A stretch of DNA of 64,000 nucleotides from Marinisporobacter sp. (GTDB lineage: Bacteria > Bacillota > Clostridia > Peptostreptococcales > Thermotaleaceae): assembly GCA_025210395.1 (NCBI GenBank), contig JAOARV010000036.1:1-64000 (forward strand), given 5' to 3'. Under the pieces are notes generated by a model. It saw nothing but the letters and a program-made list of their open reading frames with translations. It searched no databases and had not been told where the DNA came from. Positions 34,983-44,998 of this stretch are shown piece after piece (position 1 is the stretch's first letter; each line of letters starts with the position of its first letter). The position numbers were made by a program, and so were the translations under genes.

Positions 34983-35786
34983 TTAACTCATAAAATTAAA
35001 ATATGCTAATATCAAAGCACCTAAGATAATTCTATAGTATCCAAATACTTTAAAGTCTTTTTTCTTTATGTATCTCATGAAAAATGCAATTACTGCTAAT
35101 GCTACAATAAAAGAAACAATCACTCCAACAAGTAAAAGGATCCACTGACTTGACGTAATATGAAGTCCCGTTTTCATCAAAGAATACACAGTAGCCCCTG
35201 CCATCGTTGGAATGGCTAAGAAAAATGAAAATTCTGCAGCTACTTGTCTGTTAGCTCCTAAAAGCATTGCTCCAATAATGGTTGCAGCAGATCGAGAAGT
35301 TCCAGGAACCATAGCAAGACATTGAATCATTCCTATAATGAATGCTGTTGTGAAGCTCATTTCCTGAATAGAATGGATGCTCGGATATTTTCTTCTTTTT
35401 TCTAATAATATAATAGCAATCCCTCCTATAAAAAGAGTCGTTGCCACTACTGTAGGATTAAACAATTTATCCAAATAATCCCCTACTAAAACACCTATAA
35501 TACCTGTCGGAATTAAGGCTGCCACCACTTTCATCCAAAGATTCACCGTATCCCTTTTCTGTCTCATACTTTTTCTTTTTGAAAAAGGATTTAATTTATT
35601 AAAATATAAGCAAATAACCGATAAAATAGCTCCAAATTGTATAATTACATCAAATGCATTAACAAATTCCCCTTTAAATTCAATCCAATGATTTACTAAA
35701 ATAAGATGACCTGTACTACTAATCGGTAAAAATTCTGTAATCCCTTCTACAATAGAAAGTATGATTACTTTGATCATATCACTCAC
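34983..35786 (-). CDS. uppP: Undecaprenyl-diphosphatase UppP (BacA)
   Basis: 267 residues, about 8 membrane helices. It recycles the undecaprenyl carrier of cell-wall synthesis. SIVEGITEFLPISSTGHLIL is the (E/Q)XXXE-type motif at the N-terminus and PGTSRSAATIIGAMLLG carries the phosphatase loop. Standard length, single gene. It also gives bacitracin resistance in other species. Confidence 0.96.
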   Translation of the reverse strand: MSDMIKVIILSIVEGITEFLPISSTGHLILVNHWIEFKGEFVNAFDVIIQFGAILSVICLYFNKLNPFSKRKSMRQKRDTVNLWMKVVAALIPTGIIGVLVGDYLDKLFNPTVVATTLFIGGIAIILLEKRRKYPSIHSIQEMSFTTAFIIGMIQCLAMVPGTSRSAATIIGAMLLGANRQVAAEFSFFLAIPTMAGATVYSLMKTGLHITSSQWILLLVGVIVSFIVALAVIAFFMRYIKKKDFKVFGYYRIILGALILAYFNFMS

Positions 35787-35953
35787 AAATATACCCCCCT
35801 CTAAATGATAAAAACTAATGATTCCTTCTTTTACATTAATAGCTAATCCATTCTCACAAAGTCAAAGCTTTTGAATATTTACTTGTGCATCAACCTTATA
35901 TTAGTATAGTTGTATTTCTTAGAAAAATCAAGAAATGTAAATATATTCTATTT

Positions 35954-36847
35954 TTAGTAATAATACAATTTTCCATTTTCTATTTGAAATTTTAACCCTT
36001 GTTTTTCATATAAATACGAAAGAATTGCTCCTATTGTAGTGTATAAAAAATGGTATTCTTTAAAATCCACCTGTAATTCTTCTAAAATAATGATTTCTTC
36101 TAACAATTCTTCTCTTGTTTTAGGTTGTTGTAGTAATTCTTTTGATAGATCTATGTATTTTTGTAGATTCTCTTTATTTACTTTTACAAGATTTTTAATA
36201 GCCCTTTGATCATACGTCTTTTGAGAATGGCTAAGAATATAAGTATCATAATCTAAATTCTGGATTTTTTCATAAGTGTCTAATTGCTTTTGTATATCTG
36301 TTAAAAATGGTATTTTATATTTTTTTAAGGTTTCTTCTCCCATTAATGCATCTGCTAAAAAGCATACGCCATCTCTTGTAGCTATACCTAATTGCCCCTC
36401 TGTGTGTCCATGAAGAGAAATCACTTCAAATTTTTCATTATTGATCTTTTCCATTCCTTCATTCAATACATCATCTACAGATAATTTCTTTCCATTCATA
36501 AAATTTTTTCTTAATTCCTTTATAGGGCTTGCTCCATATAGCTGCATACAGAACAATTCATCATTCTCCATATAGATTTTTTCCTTTTGTGTAGTATAAA
36601 TAATACTTCCTGGGAAATGTTCCTTAAAAAAACAATCCCCTCCCATATGATCTATATGATGATGGGTATTTACAATATACTTGGGATTTATATTGTTTTC
36701 TTTTAATATTTCACTGATTTTTCTTCCTTGTTGGTTATTATTTCCTGTATCTATCAATAATGCATATCGATCCTTAAACAAAAACACCCCTATATTTGTT
36801 CCAGATACAATATAATAGGTATTCCCCTTTATTTTATTAATTTCCAT
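35954..36847 (-). CDS. Metallo-beta-lactamase-fold hydrolase
   Basis: About 297 residues. The zinc motif is THHHIDHMGGD at about 62-72, followed by LHGHTEGQLG and FLADALMG, the third and fourth metal sites. The C-terminal ~80 residues (KTREELLEEI) form a helical tail similar to a winged-helix region in other MBL-fold proteins. I use the ATG after GAGGTGG (36847). The substrate is unknown; glyoxalase II-like or thioester hydrolase activity is possible. Monocistronic; repeat copy D lies in its upstream region. Confidence 0.82.
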   Translation of the reverse strand: MEINKIKGNTYYIVSGTNIGVFLFKDRYALLIDTGNNNQQGRKISEILKENNINPKYIVNTHHHIDHMGGDCFFKEHFPGSIIYTTQKEKIYMENDELFCMQLYGASPIKELRKNFMNGKKLSVDDVLNEGMEKINNEKFEVISLHGHTEGQLGIATRDGVCFLADALMGEETLKKYKIPFLTDIQKQLDTYEKIQNLDYDTYILSHSQKTYDQRAIKNLVKVNKENLQKYIDLSKELLQQPKTREELLEEIIILEELQVDFKEYHFLYTTIGAILSYLYEKQGLKFQIENGKLYYY

Positions 36848-36942
36848 ATTACCCACCTCAATCCTATACAAATGTCTAGTAATAAATCTATGTAATGGCG
36901 TTTAGCTATATTTATTATACCATTTCTACTAAAAATAGATAA

Positions 36943-37005
36943 AAGAATTCCCATGTAGCTAATCGCATATGCTTATTTCGCAAGTGTTATCATTTCCTAG
37001 CGAAG
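36943..37005 (+). repeat. Dispersed intergenic repeat, copy D (internal deletion)
   Basis: Both ends of the family are kept (CCCATGTAGCTAATCGCATATGC on the left, ATTTCCTAGCGAAG on the right) but about 90 bp of the middle, with the hairpin and DnaA box, is gone; the junction is in GCAAGTGTTATCATTTCC. Its right end abuts the terminator of the sulP gene. Confidence 0.75.
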
Positions 37006-37039
37006 CAAAAGTTCTGTCCATCACTGAACAGAACTTTTG
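37006..37039 (-). terminator. Terminator of sulP
   Basis: CAAAAGTTCTGT / ACAGAACTTTTG hairpin 20 bp past the sulP stop. The right end of repeat copy D touches it. Confidence 0.8.
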
Positions 37040-37059
37040 ATTAATCATAAGATGCTAGA

Positions 37060-38730
37060 TTATATAGCTGGAAGAGGTTGTACAGTTTCTACTCCTTCAT
37101 CAGCAACAAATCTATTAGCCCTTTCAATAGCTGTATCCAAGTCTTCACATACATGATCTTTTCCTATCATCTCTAAAAACCCATAATTTTCTAATATCCT
37201 TAAAGGTAATTCTTGTATTTCCATAAGAATCAATTCTGTTCCACTTTGTTGATTCATATCATATAGCTGCTTTAAAGCCGCATATCCCGTAGCATCTATA
37301 ACAGGAACATTCTTCATCTTTAAAATCAATACCTTAGGAGAAGTCTCCACCTCTTTGATTACCTGTATAAACTTATCTGCTGCACCAAAGAAAAAAGGTC
37401 CATTGATTTCATAAAAAGCAATATTATTAGAAACATTTTCATAACTAGGAATATCATCTTTTATTTGATCATCCTCTAATAGATACTTAAAATCTGTAAC
37501 ATCTGCCATTCTCTTCATAAATAAAAAGGCAGCAAGAACCATTCCTACTTCAATAGCAACTACTAAATCTACAAGAACGGTTAAGAAGAAAGTCGTTAAT
37601 AAAATAGCTGCATCGCTTTTAGGACTTTTTGATAACTCACGAAAAGCATGCCATTCCCCCATATGATAAGCTACCATCATGAGTATTGCAGCTAGAGCTG
37701 TCATAGGAATAAATTTTACATAAGGCATCAAAATAAGCATCATCAACAGTAAAGTAATAGAATGGACAATCCCTGATATAGGCGTTCTTGCACCATTTTT
37801 AATATTCGCTGCCGTTCTTGCTATTGCCCCGGTTACAGGAATTCCACCAAAAATAGATGAAAATATATTAGCGACCCCTTGTCCCACAAGCTCAATATTT
37901 GAACGGTGATTCCCTCCGACCATTCCATCTGCCACTACTGCCGATAACAAAGACTCTATACTTCCAAGTAAGGCAATTGTCATTCCTGGCATAATCAATT
38001 CCTGTATCATATTTAGGTCTATATGAGGAAATCTTGGCATAGCTAACGAAGAAGAAATCTCTCCAAACCCACTACCAATAGTTGCAACATCTAATTTTAA
38101 TAAGATACTAATAAAAGTTACAAAGATAATAGCTACCAATGTAGAAGGGATTTTTTTATTGATCTTTGGCCATAAGCTCATCATCAAGATGGATAATCCA
38201 CCAAGCATAATAGCTTCTCCATTTATTGTATGGAAATTTTCAAAGTAAGCTGTCCATTTTGGAATAAAATCTGCTGGTACCTTATTCATATTGAGTCCAA
38301 AAAAGTCCTTAATTTGAGATGAAAAAATAATAACAGCAATTCCACTTGTAAATCCCGTTGTAATAGGATATGGAATAAACTTAATCATACTTCCAAGCTT
38401 AAATACTCCCATCAAAATCAGAAAAACGCCTGCAATAATTGTTGCAATTGTGAGTCCACTCAAACCATATTTTTGTATGATTCCATAAACAATGACTACA
38501 AAAGCACCTGTAGGTCCTCCTATTTGAACCCTACTTCCTCCTAATAACGAAACAAAAAATCCTCCAATAATAGCAGTAATGAGTCCCTTTTCAGGAGATA
38601 CCCCTGATGCAATGGCAAGTGCGATTGACAAAGGAAGTGCTATAATTGCTACAATAATTCCTGCTGCAAAATCTTTTAAAAATTGTTCCTTGCTATAATC
38701 CCTTAAGCATGTAAATAATTTGGGTATCAT
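37060..38730 (-). CDS. SulP-family anion permease with STAS domain
   Basis: 556 residues. A SulP transport domain with about 12-14 helices (LKDFAAGIIVAIIALPLSIA at 18-37, GPTGAFVV near 74) is followed by a cytoplasmic STAS domain (about 440-540: IAFYEINGPFFFGAAD, ILKMKNVPVIDATGYAAL). The family moves sulfate, bicarbonate, fumarate or other anions; the substrate cannot be assigned. It is next to a HisD-family dehydrogenase on the same strand, 140 bp apart. Good AGGAGAG before the ATG. Confidence 0.9.
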   Translation of the reverse strand: MIPKLFTCLRDYSKEQFLKDFAAGIIVAIIALPLSIALAIASGVSPEKGLITAIIGGFFVSLLGGSRVQIGGPTGAFVVIVYGIIQKYGLSGLTIATIIAGVFLILMGVFKLGSMIKFIPYPITTGFTSGIAVIIFSSQIKDFFGLNMNKVPADFIPKWTAYFENFHTINGEAIMLGGLSILMMSLWPKINKKIPSTLVAIIFVTFISILLKLDVATIGSGFGEISSSLAMPRFPHIDLNMIQELIMPGMTIALLGSIESLLSAVVADGMVGGNHRSNIELVGQGVANIFSSIFGGIPVTGAIARTAANIKNGARTPISGIVHSITLLLMMLILMPYVKFIPMTALAAILMMVAYHMGEWHAFRELSKSPKSDAAILLTTFFLTVLVDLVVAIEVGMVLAAFLFMKRMADVTDFKYLLEDDQIKDDIPSYENVSNNIAFYEINGPFFFGAADKFIQVIKEVETSPKVLILKMKNVPVIDATGYAALKQLYDMNQQSGTELILMEIQELPLRILENYGFLEMIGKDHVCEDLDTAIERANRFVADEGVETVQPLPAI

Positions 38731-38870
38731 TTATTCTTCTCTCCTTAGTAGATAAAATGTTATACAAAACCGTGTATCATTATACTCCTGTTAATAATAG
38801 AATACAAACCTATTTTTTACTTTTTCTACAAATTTTTTATAACCATTTTATCTACTATAGAGATGATTAT

Positions 38871-40145
38871 TTATTTCAATCTCACATCTGCTGCAAGCTT
38901 ATGGGCAAACAATCCTTCTAATTCTCCTAGTCTTGATGCAACAGGAGCAATAGTTTTTAATCCTTCCTTTGTTACCCTTTGATTCGTAACAATTTTCATA
39001 AAGCTTCCTACCCATACACCTCCTGTATATCGTGCAGCTTCCATAGTAGGTAAAATATGATTTGTTCCTGCTACATAATCTCCAAACACTTCCGCTGCGC
39101 CTTCCCCAATAAATAAAGATCCATAGCTTGTAAGCTTTGATACCATATCATCAGGATTTTTAACTTGAATCTCTAAATGCTCTGGTGATAGCTTATTAGA
39201 CATACATATAGCTTCCTCTAAGGTATTTAATAAAATAACTTCTCCATTATTCTCCCACGCTATCTTTGCAATATTTCTTGTAGGTAATTCCTTTAAAAAT
39301 TTCTCTACTTCTTCCATCGTTTGTCTTCCTACTTTTTCATCTGTACAAAGAAGTATTCCTCTTGCCTGCGGGTCATGCTCAGATTGAGCTAAAATATCTG
39401 CTGCAATAAGCTTAGGGTCAGCTGTTTCATCTGCAATAACTACGACTTCACTAGGACCTGCTAAAAAATCTATTCCCACCTTACCACTTACCTGTCTTTT
39501 TGCTTCTGTTACATATTGATTTCCAGGTCCTACAATCGTATCTACAGCCTTAATATAATCTGTTCCATAAGCTAAAGCTGCAATAGCTTGAGCTCCCCCC
39601 ATAGCATAAATTTCATTTGCTCCTGCTAAATCCATTGCAACTAATGTTGCTGGATGAATAACTTTTGTTCCCTTTACTGCTGGAGAACAAGTAACAATCC
39701 TCTTCACCCCTGCTACCTTTGCAGGAGTAATAGACATAAGTGCTGATGAAGGTAGGGGATATCTGCCTCCTGGTACATACCCTGCACAAGATTCTATAGG
39801 AATAGCTCGATGTCCTAGGAAAACACCTGGTAACACTTCCTCTTCTTTTAAATCCCTTAATATTCCCTTTTGCCTCTTTGCAAAGCTTTCAATATTTTTT
39901 GCAGCAAATTTTAAATCGTCAAGGGTACTTGGTTTAACTTCTCTATAAGCCTTTTGAATTTCTTCTTCTGTAATCTTATAGCTTTCCCTATTACAACCAT
40001 CAAACAATGTATTGTATTCTCTGAGCGCTTTACCTCCTTCTTTTTTAATTCTTTCTATAATTTCTGAAACCCTTTTTTGTACACTTTTTTCTTCTTGCTC
40101 TTTTTTATCAGATGCTACCTTTAATTGAATCACTTTTCGCTTCAC
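38871..40145 (-). CDS. Histidinol dehydrogenase family protein (HisD or HpsN-like)
   Basis: 424 residues with the zinc and catalytic positions of the family: AQSEHDPQA (about 260), SPEHLEIQ (about 323), FGDYVAGTNHILPT (about 357) and EGLFAHKLA near the end. The substrate-side segment reads AGYVPGGRYPLPSSALMS, which is closer to the HpsN-like paralogues (sulfopropanediol dehydrogenase) than to the GGTASYPS type of classical HisD. No other his genes are nearby, so histidine biosynthesis is doubtful. NAD-dependent oxidation of an alcohol to an acid is the common chemistry. Start ATG with a weak ribosome binding site. Confidence 0.82.
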   Translation of the reverse strand: MKRKVIQLKVASDKKEQEEKSVQKRVSEIIERIKKEGGKALREYNTLFDGCNRESYKITEEEIQKAYREVKPSTLDDLKFAAKNIESFAKRQKGILRDLKEEEVLPGVFLGHRAIPIESCAGYVPGGRYPLPSSALMSITPAKVAGVKRIVTCSPAVKGTKVIHPATLVAMDLAGANEIYAMGGAQAIAALAYGTDYIKAVDTIVGPGNQYVTEAKRQVSGKVGIDFLAGPSEVVVIADETADPKLIAADILAQSEHDPQARGILLCTDEKVGRQTMEEVEKFLKELPTRNIAKIAWENNGEVILLNTLEEAICMSNKLSPEHLEIQVKNPDDMVSKLTSYGSLFIGEGAAEVFGDYVAGTNHILPTMEAARYTGGVWVGSFMKIVTNQRVTKEGLKTIAPVASRLGELEGLFAHKLAADVRLK

Positions 40146-40266
40146 CTCTTTATTGTGATAAAGTATTGATATAAGTATACCACAACTCTGAATAAAAGAA
40201 AAAAATTTCAGGAGAAACGAAAAATAATATTCCCTTTTCTCAAATTATTAAAAACCTTATGAAGTC

Positions 40267-41676
40267 CTAAAAAGTAGATAATCCACTCCATTCTTGTAAA
40301 CGATAGATCCTATTTTTAACCACAGACGTTTCATGGTATTCTTTAAAATCAAGGGTATAATTTCCATTTTTATTTTCCCATATTCTATCAAAATATTGTT
40401 CTACATCCTTTACAATTTTACTATCGTTTTTAGCCATTATTTTCAAATCTGCTTCTAGATTATAATCTCCTATATTTCTTCTTGTAAGATTCGCTGAACC
40501 TCCAACTATAGTGCTTTCATCTTTATATTGAATCTTTACAAGTTTTGTATGAAATTGTTCTCCATGGGTATTGTACCATCTGATTTTTATTTTCCCATTA
40601 GATTTTTCAAATAGCTCATGAGCTACAGGACGATTAGGAATACCATTCTTTTCCATACCAAAGGCATCCTTATTAGCATCTAGAATCATTTGAATTTTTA
40701 CACCTCTATTGGCTGCTTTAATTAAAGATTCCACTAAATTTCTTTCACTGAAATAGAACATTCCTATTTGAATTACATCTCCAGCTTTCGTTTTTTCTAT
40801 GGCTTCTAAAAGATTTTTTCTAATCTTTTCTTCTGTAATAAAGCTTATTCTAATAGTACCTTCTTGCTTTTCATTCTGCTCATATTCCCCATCAACAGTT
40901 TTTCCTGAGAAATTTCCTATAGCTTTTTCCCCTGCAACAATGTCCTTTACGATGGCTCCCCCTACTACAAAGGCAATATTGGAATGATATGCACTAGCAT
41001 CATGAGGATTAGCAGAGCTTACTAAAGCTTGTTTATCCGTAACAATTAATTTCCTATGATTTGCTTTAAAATTTAAAAGCTTTAAATAAGAACGAAAAGT
41101 CACCTTTTGTGCATCTTTACTAAATGGATTTGGCAACCAACCCTTTCCTGATGTCTTAAACCATCCTATGAAGACTCTCCAAAACCCTGAGTAAGAAGGG
41201 TTTGAATCCCTTAATTGATTCAAATCTGTAAGTACAACATTTACATCATTTTTTTCCATTGCTTCTAAATGTGTTGATGGATAAGATCCATAAAAAGTAT
41301 TCATTTCATCAGATATAAAAGTGACTTTTATATCCGGATTCTTTTGTTTTTTTCGAATAATCGCATTCGTTAATTTTGCTGAAAGATCAGGATATGAACA
41401 CTTCTTATCATAAGTATCATTAAATAAAAACATATCAATAATAATAAACCTCTCTGCATTATCAATAATCTTAAACACCCTATCAAAGATCATTTGTTCT
41501 TTCTCAATTTTTCCATCCTTTTCATAGGTCAAATCATATAAAAAGTCTACTTGATTGGTTCTATACACCTGCCCATCTAATGAAATTCCCTTTGGTAAAG
41601 GCTTAACCCCTCCATATATACTCGTACTGATTATGATTAAAGATAAAATAATTCCTATCATTTTTCTTTTTTTCAT
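40267..41676 (-). CDS. Phospholipase D-like protein, secreted or membrane anchored
   Basis: 469 residues. An N-terminal hydrophobic helix (about 4-22, MIGIILSLIIISTSIYGG) acts as signal or anchor. Two HKD motifs identify the PLD superfamily: HRKLIVTDKQ near 200 and FHTKLVKIQYKD near 380, each followed by an asparagine-containing loop (SSANPHD, GSANLTRRN). It lacks the paired N-terminal helices of standard cardiolipin synthase. Phosphatidyl transferase or nuclease activity are both possible. Monocistronic. Confidence 0.85.
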   Translation of the reverse strand: MKKRKMIGIILSLIIISTSIYGGVKPLPKGISLDGQVYRTNQVDFLYDLTYEKDGKIEKEQMIFDRVFKIIDNAERFIIIDMFLFNDTYDKKCSYPDLSAKLTNAIIRKKQKNPDIKVTFISDEMNTFYGSYPSTHLEAMEKNDVNVVLTDLNQLRDSNPSYSGFWRVFIGWFKTSGKGWLPNPFSKDAQKVTFRSYLKLLNFKANHRKLIVTDKQALVSSANPHDASAYHSNIAFVVGGAIVKDIVAGEKAIGNFSGKTVDGEYEQNEKQEGTIRISFITEEKIRKNLLEAIEKTKAGDVIQIGMFYFSERNLVESLIKAANRGVKIQMILDANKDAFGMEKNGIPNRPVAHELFEKSNGKIKIRWYNTHGEQFHTKLVKIQYKDESTIVGGSANLTRRNIGDYNLEADLKIMAKNDSKIVKDVEQYFDRIWENKNGNYTLDFKEYHETSVVKNRIYRLQEWSGLSTF

Positions 41677-41872
41677 GATTTTTCGATAGATTTCTCTATC
41701 TTCCCCCCCTTTTGTTTAGAAATCAATCCTACTTCTTTTGATATTTTACTCTATTTTATAAGATTAAAAGACATTAACCAATAATTTTTTCATGATATCT
41801 TTTATAAATTTCTCTAAAAGGTTAAAACTATGATAAAATCTTCTTATATCATAAAATATTTGGAGGAAAGTT

Positions 41873-42691
41873 ATGAAGCTTAATTTTCGAAATAAAAGTT
41901 TTAAAATTTCTATTATTCTTTTTCTTTTAGCATTACTTTTACATTCTGTAGTAGGTACCATATCTTTAAAGTCTTTTTTTAATCTTACTGCTCTAGAAAT
42001 TATTTTTTCTGGAATTTTTATCTCTATCATCATAAGTTTTTCTTTTGATACCTTAATCAACACTATTGCTATGATCAAGAAAAGCTTCTCTGATAAAATT
42101 GACTACGAAGGAACCATTCATAAAGTTCACACATTGAGTATCAAAATCAAAAGAGAAGGTGTTTTATCTATCCAAGCAGATATAGAAAAAGAAGAAAATA
42201 CCTTTTTAAGAGACGCTATGATTTTATTAAATGATTATAAAAAACCTGATACCATGAGAGATATTTTGATAAAGGATATTGAATCTAGACGCAGTAACCT
42301 CTACAGACCCTATCATGTACTAAAAATGGTTGCCCATATAGCTCCTTCCTTTGGACTCATTGGAACACTCTTAGGTCTTGTAGGACTATTATCTAATATT
42401 CATGAGGTAAATCTTATTATGAGCAATATGGCATCTGCATTAGTCAGTACGCTCTACGGAAGCCTCATTGCTAATTTTATTGCTGTTCCTCTTATGGGAA
42501 GATTAAAGGAATATATTGATAAAAATATTTTACAATATAACATTATCACAGAAGGTATTTTACTCATTGCTCAAAATGATACAGCTAGAAATGTATTTGA
42601 TAAAATGAATGTCATGCTAAACGAAAATACTAGACTTACTTATCCACGAAAGAGACTCATAGAAAGGAACGACCATGATGAGGAATTATAA
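41873..42691 (+). CDS. MotA/TolQ/ExbB-like stator subunit
   Basis: 272 residues. Two N-terminal helices (12-32, 40-60), a cytoplasmic loop, then the paired helices with HIAPSFGLIGTLLGLVGLL (about 158-176) and SALVSTLYGSLIANFIAVPL (about 195-215), the conserved MotA/ExbB core. GGAGG precedes the ATG. The next gene overlaps by 17 bp and encodes the MotB partner. No flagellar genes are adjacent, so this may be an independent ion-driven stator. Confidence 0.88.
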   Translation: MKLNFRNKSFKISIILFLLALLLHSVVGTISLKSFFNLTALEIIFSGIFISIIISFSFDTLINTIAMIKKSFSDKIDYEGTIHKVHTLSIKIKREGVLSIQADIEKEENTFLRDAMILLNDYKKPDTMRDILIKDIESRRSNLYRPYHVLKMVAHIAPSFGLIGTLLGLVGLLSNIHEVNLIMSNMASALVSTLYGSLIANFIAVPLMGRLKEYIDKNILQYNIITEGILLIAQNDTARNVFDKMNVMLNENTRLTYPRKRLIERNDHDEEL

Positions 42692-43385
42692 TGATCAAAC
42701 TGAACATGATGAAATAGATCTATCTACTGGTTGGTTAATCACCTATAGCGATATGATTACGATTATGCTTTGCTTCTTTATTATCTTCTTTACTATGGCA
42801 GCAAAGGAAACCACTGTACTCTCGGAAATAAAAAATAACCTTTCTACAAAGATTACCGCTTTAGCTGATGAAAATAAAAAGCTACAAATAGAAAAAGAAA
42901 ATTTAGCTACAAAATTATTTGATCTTACCAACATAGAAAATGATGTAAATACATCAAAGGAAGATTTTATTGCCTTTCTAAGAGAAAATGATTTATTAAA
43001 TCAGGTAAAAATTCTTCAAAATGAAAAGGGTCTACTCATTCGCTTTAATGACAATGTATTCTTTCCTAGTGCAAAGGCAGATTTATCAAAAAATGGCTAT
43101 GAAGTTTTAAGTCTTATGGGGGATAAATTGAAAAAAATTGATAACGATATTATCGTAGAGGGCTTTACAGATAATCTCCCTATTCATACAAAGGAATTCC
43201 CCTCTAATTGGGAACTCTCTGTTGCCCGTGCTATTTCTGTAGTGAAATATCTCACAGAAGAGAAAGGGATTGACCCCAATCGTATATCCGTTAGTGGTTA
43301 TGGGGAAAGAAATCCAATTGATACAAATGATACGAAAGAAGGAAGAGCAAATAATCGAAGAATTGAAATTACCATATCAAACTAA
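42675..43385 (+). CDS. MotB-like protein with OmpA peptidoglycan-binding domain
   Basis: 236 residues. The plug and single TM contain YSDMITIMLCFFIIFF with the channel Asp near residue 25. A coiled coil follows (about 45-85), then the OmpA-like domain (about 115-232): FFPSAKADLSKNGYEVL, VEGFTDNLPI, NWELSVARAISVVKYL and GYGERNPIDTNDTKEGRANN. Together with the upstream gene it forms a peptidoglycan-anchored stator. Overlap suggests translational coupling. Confidence 0.92.
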   Translation: MMRNYNDQTEHDEIDLSTGWLITYSDMITIMLCFFIIFFTMAAKETTVLSEIKNNLSTKITALADENKKLQIEKENLATKLFDLTNIENDVNTSKEDFIAFLRENDLLNQVKILQNEKGLLIRFNDNVFFPSAKADLSKNGYEVLSLMGDKLKKIDNDIIVEGFTDNLPIHTKEFPSNWELSVARAISVVKYLTEEKGIDPNRISVSGYGERNPIDTNDTKEGRANNRRIEITISN

Positions 43386-43408
43386 AAACTGCCTTTCGGC
43401 AGTTTTTT
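43384..43408. terminator. Bidirectional terminator
   Basis: AAAAACTGCC / GGCAGTTTTTT with TTTC loop at the end of motB, shared with the convergent purine permease gene. Confidence 0.85.
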
Positions 43409-44792
43409 ATTGAGGCAATAATACAAATCTAACAACAAACAATACAGCAAGTACATACATAATCGGATGAACTTCTTTATATTTTCCTACACTTACCTTC
43501 ATAATGGGATAAAATATAATCCCTGCAGCAATACCATTTGCAATACTATAGCTAAAAGGCATCATAGCAATGGTGAAAAATGCTGGTACAGCTTCTGTAA
43601 AATCTGTAAAATTCACTTCTTTTATGGCTTCAAGCATTAAAACCCCCACAATGATGAGTGCTGGTGCAGTTGCTTGTGCAGGTACAATCCCTACAACCCC
43701 TCCAAAGAATAATGAAAGAATGAAAAGAATCCCTACAACGAATGTAGTTAGTCCTGTTCTTCCCCCTTCTGCAATTCCCGCAGTTGATTCAACATATGTA
43801 GCAGTAGTGGCTCCACCAAACATAGAACTAAAAGTCGTTGCAATAGCATCTGCTAAAAGTGCCTTTTTCATTCCTCTAATGCTTCCATCTTTCCTAATCA
43901 TATTGGCTCTTTGAGCTGTTCCTACTAACGTGCCAATAGTATCAAATAGATCTACTAAACTAAAGGTTAAGACAACCATAAATACACTCGTAAGAGCTCC
44001 AATGATTCCTTGCCCTCCATGAGATAATAATCCTTTAAAGTCCATAGCCATAAATGTAGGTGCTACAGATGGAGGCATACTAATTAATTTTAACCCTTCA
44101 ATTTTTGTAATTCCCATGGGAATCCCTATAGCAGTAGTCACTAAAATAGATATAAGCATAGCTCCTTTTACACCTCTTGCCATAAGAATTGCCATAATCA
44201 CAATTCCGATTACTGTAAGAACTACATTTTTATCTGTAAAATCTCCAAAGCTTACAAGGGTTCCAGCATTGGCAATAACAATCCCTCCACTCTTTAAACC
44301 AATAAGTGCAATAAATAATCCAATTCCAGCAGTAATTGCCACCTTTATATTTTGTGGAAGACAATTTACTATTTTTTCTCTTATAGATGTAACCGTAATT
44401 AAAATAAATAAAATTCCAGAAATCATTACAGCAGCCATTCCTTGCTGCCAAGTATATCCAAGTGTTAGACATACACTATATGAAAAGAATGCAGTAAGTC
44501 CTATTCCTGGTGCTACAGCAAAGGGAAGGTTTGCATATAAAGACATGACCAAGGTCCCAATTGCTGCAATAATACAAGTTCCTGTAAAAGCAGACGCAAT
44601 CACAGGATCCTCCAAAATAGATAATCCTAAAGCAGCATCCCCTTTAAGCCCTGCTGCATTCATTCCAGAAGCCTTCAATATATTTGGAATAACCAAAAGA
44701 GCATATGCCATTGTAATGAATGTAGTAAATCCTGCTAATATTTCTGTTTTTACATCTGTTTTATTCTCAGATAGTTTAAAAAAACTTTCCAT
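43407..44792 (-). CDS. AzgA-type purine (guanine/hypoxanthine/adenine) permease
   Basis: 461 residues, about 13 helices. AGFTTFITMAYALLVIPNIL and the AzgA-specific GIGLTAFFSYSVC and STAGIAEGGRTGLTT place it in the AzgA branch of the NCS2-type transporters, like B. subtilis PbuG and PbuO. Purine uptake is further supported by a purine riboswitch in the leader. GAGGAGG lies 6 bp before the ATG. It is monocistronic. Confidence 0.92.
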   Translation of the reverse strand: MESFFKLSENKTDVKTEILAGFTTFITMAYALLVIPNILKASGMNAAGLKGDAALGLSILEDPVIASAFTGTCIIAAIGTLVMSLYANLPFAVAPGIGLTAFFSYSVCLTLGYTWQQGMAAVMISGILFILITVTSIREKIVNCLPQNIKVAITAGIGLFIALIGLKSGGIVIANAGTLVSFGDFTDKNVVLTVIGIVIMAILMARGVKGAMLISILVTTAIGIPMGITKIEGLKLISMPPSVAPTFMAMDFKGLLSHGGQGIIGALTSVFMVVLTFSLVDLFDTIGTLVGTAQRANMIRKDGSIRGMKKALLADAIATTFSSMFGGATTATYVESTAGIAEGGRTGLTTFVVGILFILSLFFGGVVGIVPAQATAPALIIVGVLMLEAIKEVNFTDFTEAVPAFFTIAMMPFSYSIANGIAAGIIFYPIMKVSVGKYKEVHPIMYVLAVLFVVRFVLLPQ

Positions 44793-44805
44793 TCCTTTTC
44801 CTCCT

Positions 44806-44848
44806 CAAAAAAAATCTGCCATCAGACTATGTGTAAATCTGATGACAG
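44806..44848 (-). terminator. Leader terminator of the purine permease gene
   Basis: Minus strand CTGTCATCAGA / TCTGATGGCAG followed by T8, ending about 15 bp before the start codon. It is the only strong terminator in the leader, so it is probably the switching part of the purine riboswitch although it is about 150 nt from the aptamer. Confidence 0.8.
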
Positions 44849-44998
44849 TGTTAATTTCTGTCTATAGATCGTACCTATCAACTTTTCTATGTAATATTGT
44901 ATAATCAAAAGAGCACACAATAAAGTTTCTCAAGTTGACTAAAAATACTAATTATACCTCTTACAAATATTAAAGTACATCATTGATCTATTGATTTA

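Noticed and set aside
43570-44904. Long plus-strand open frame (262 codons) opposite the purine permease
   Set aside because: It mirrors the permease reading frame and is rich in Ile/Pro/Thr as expected of antisense; no ribosome binding site.
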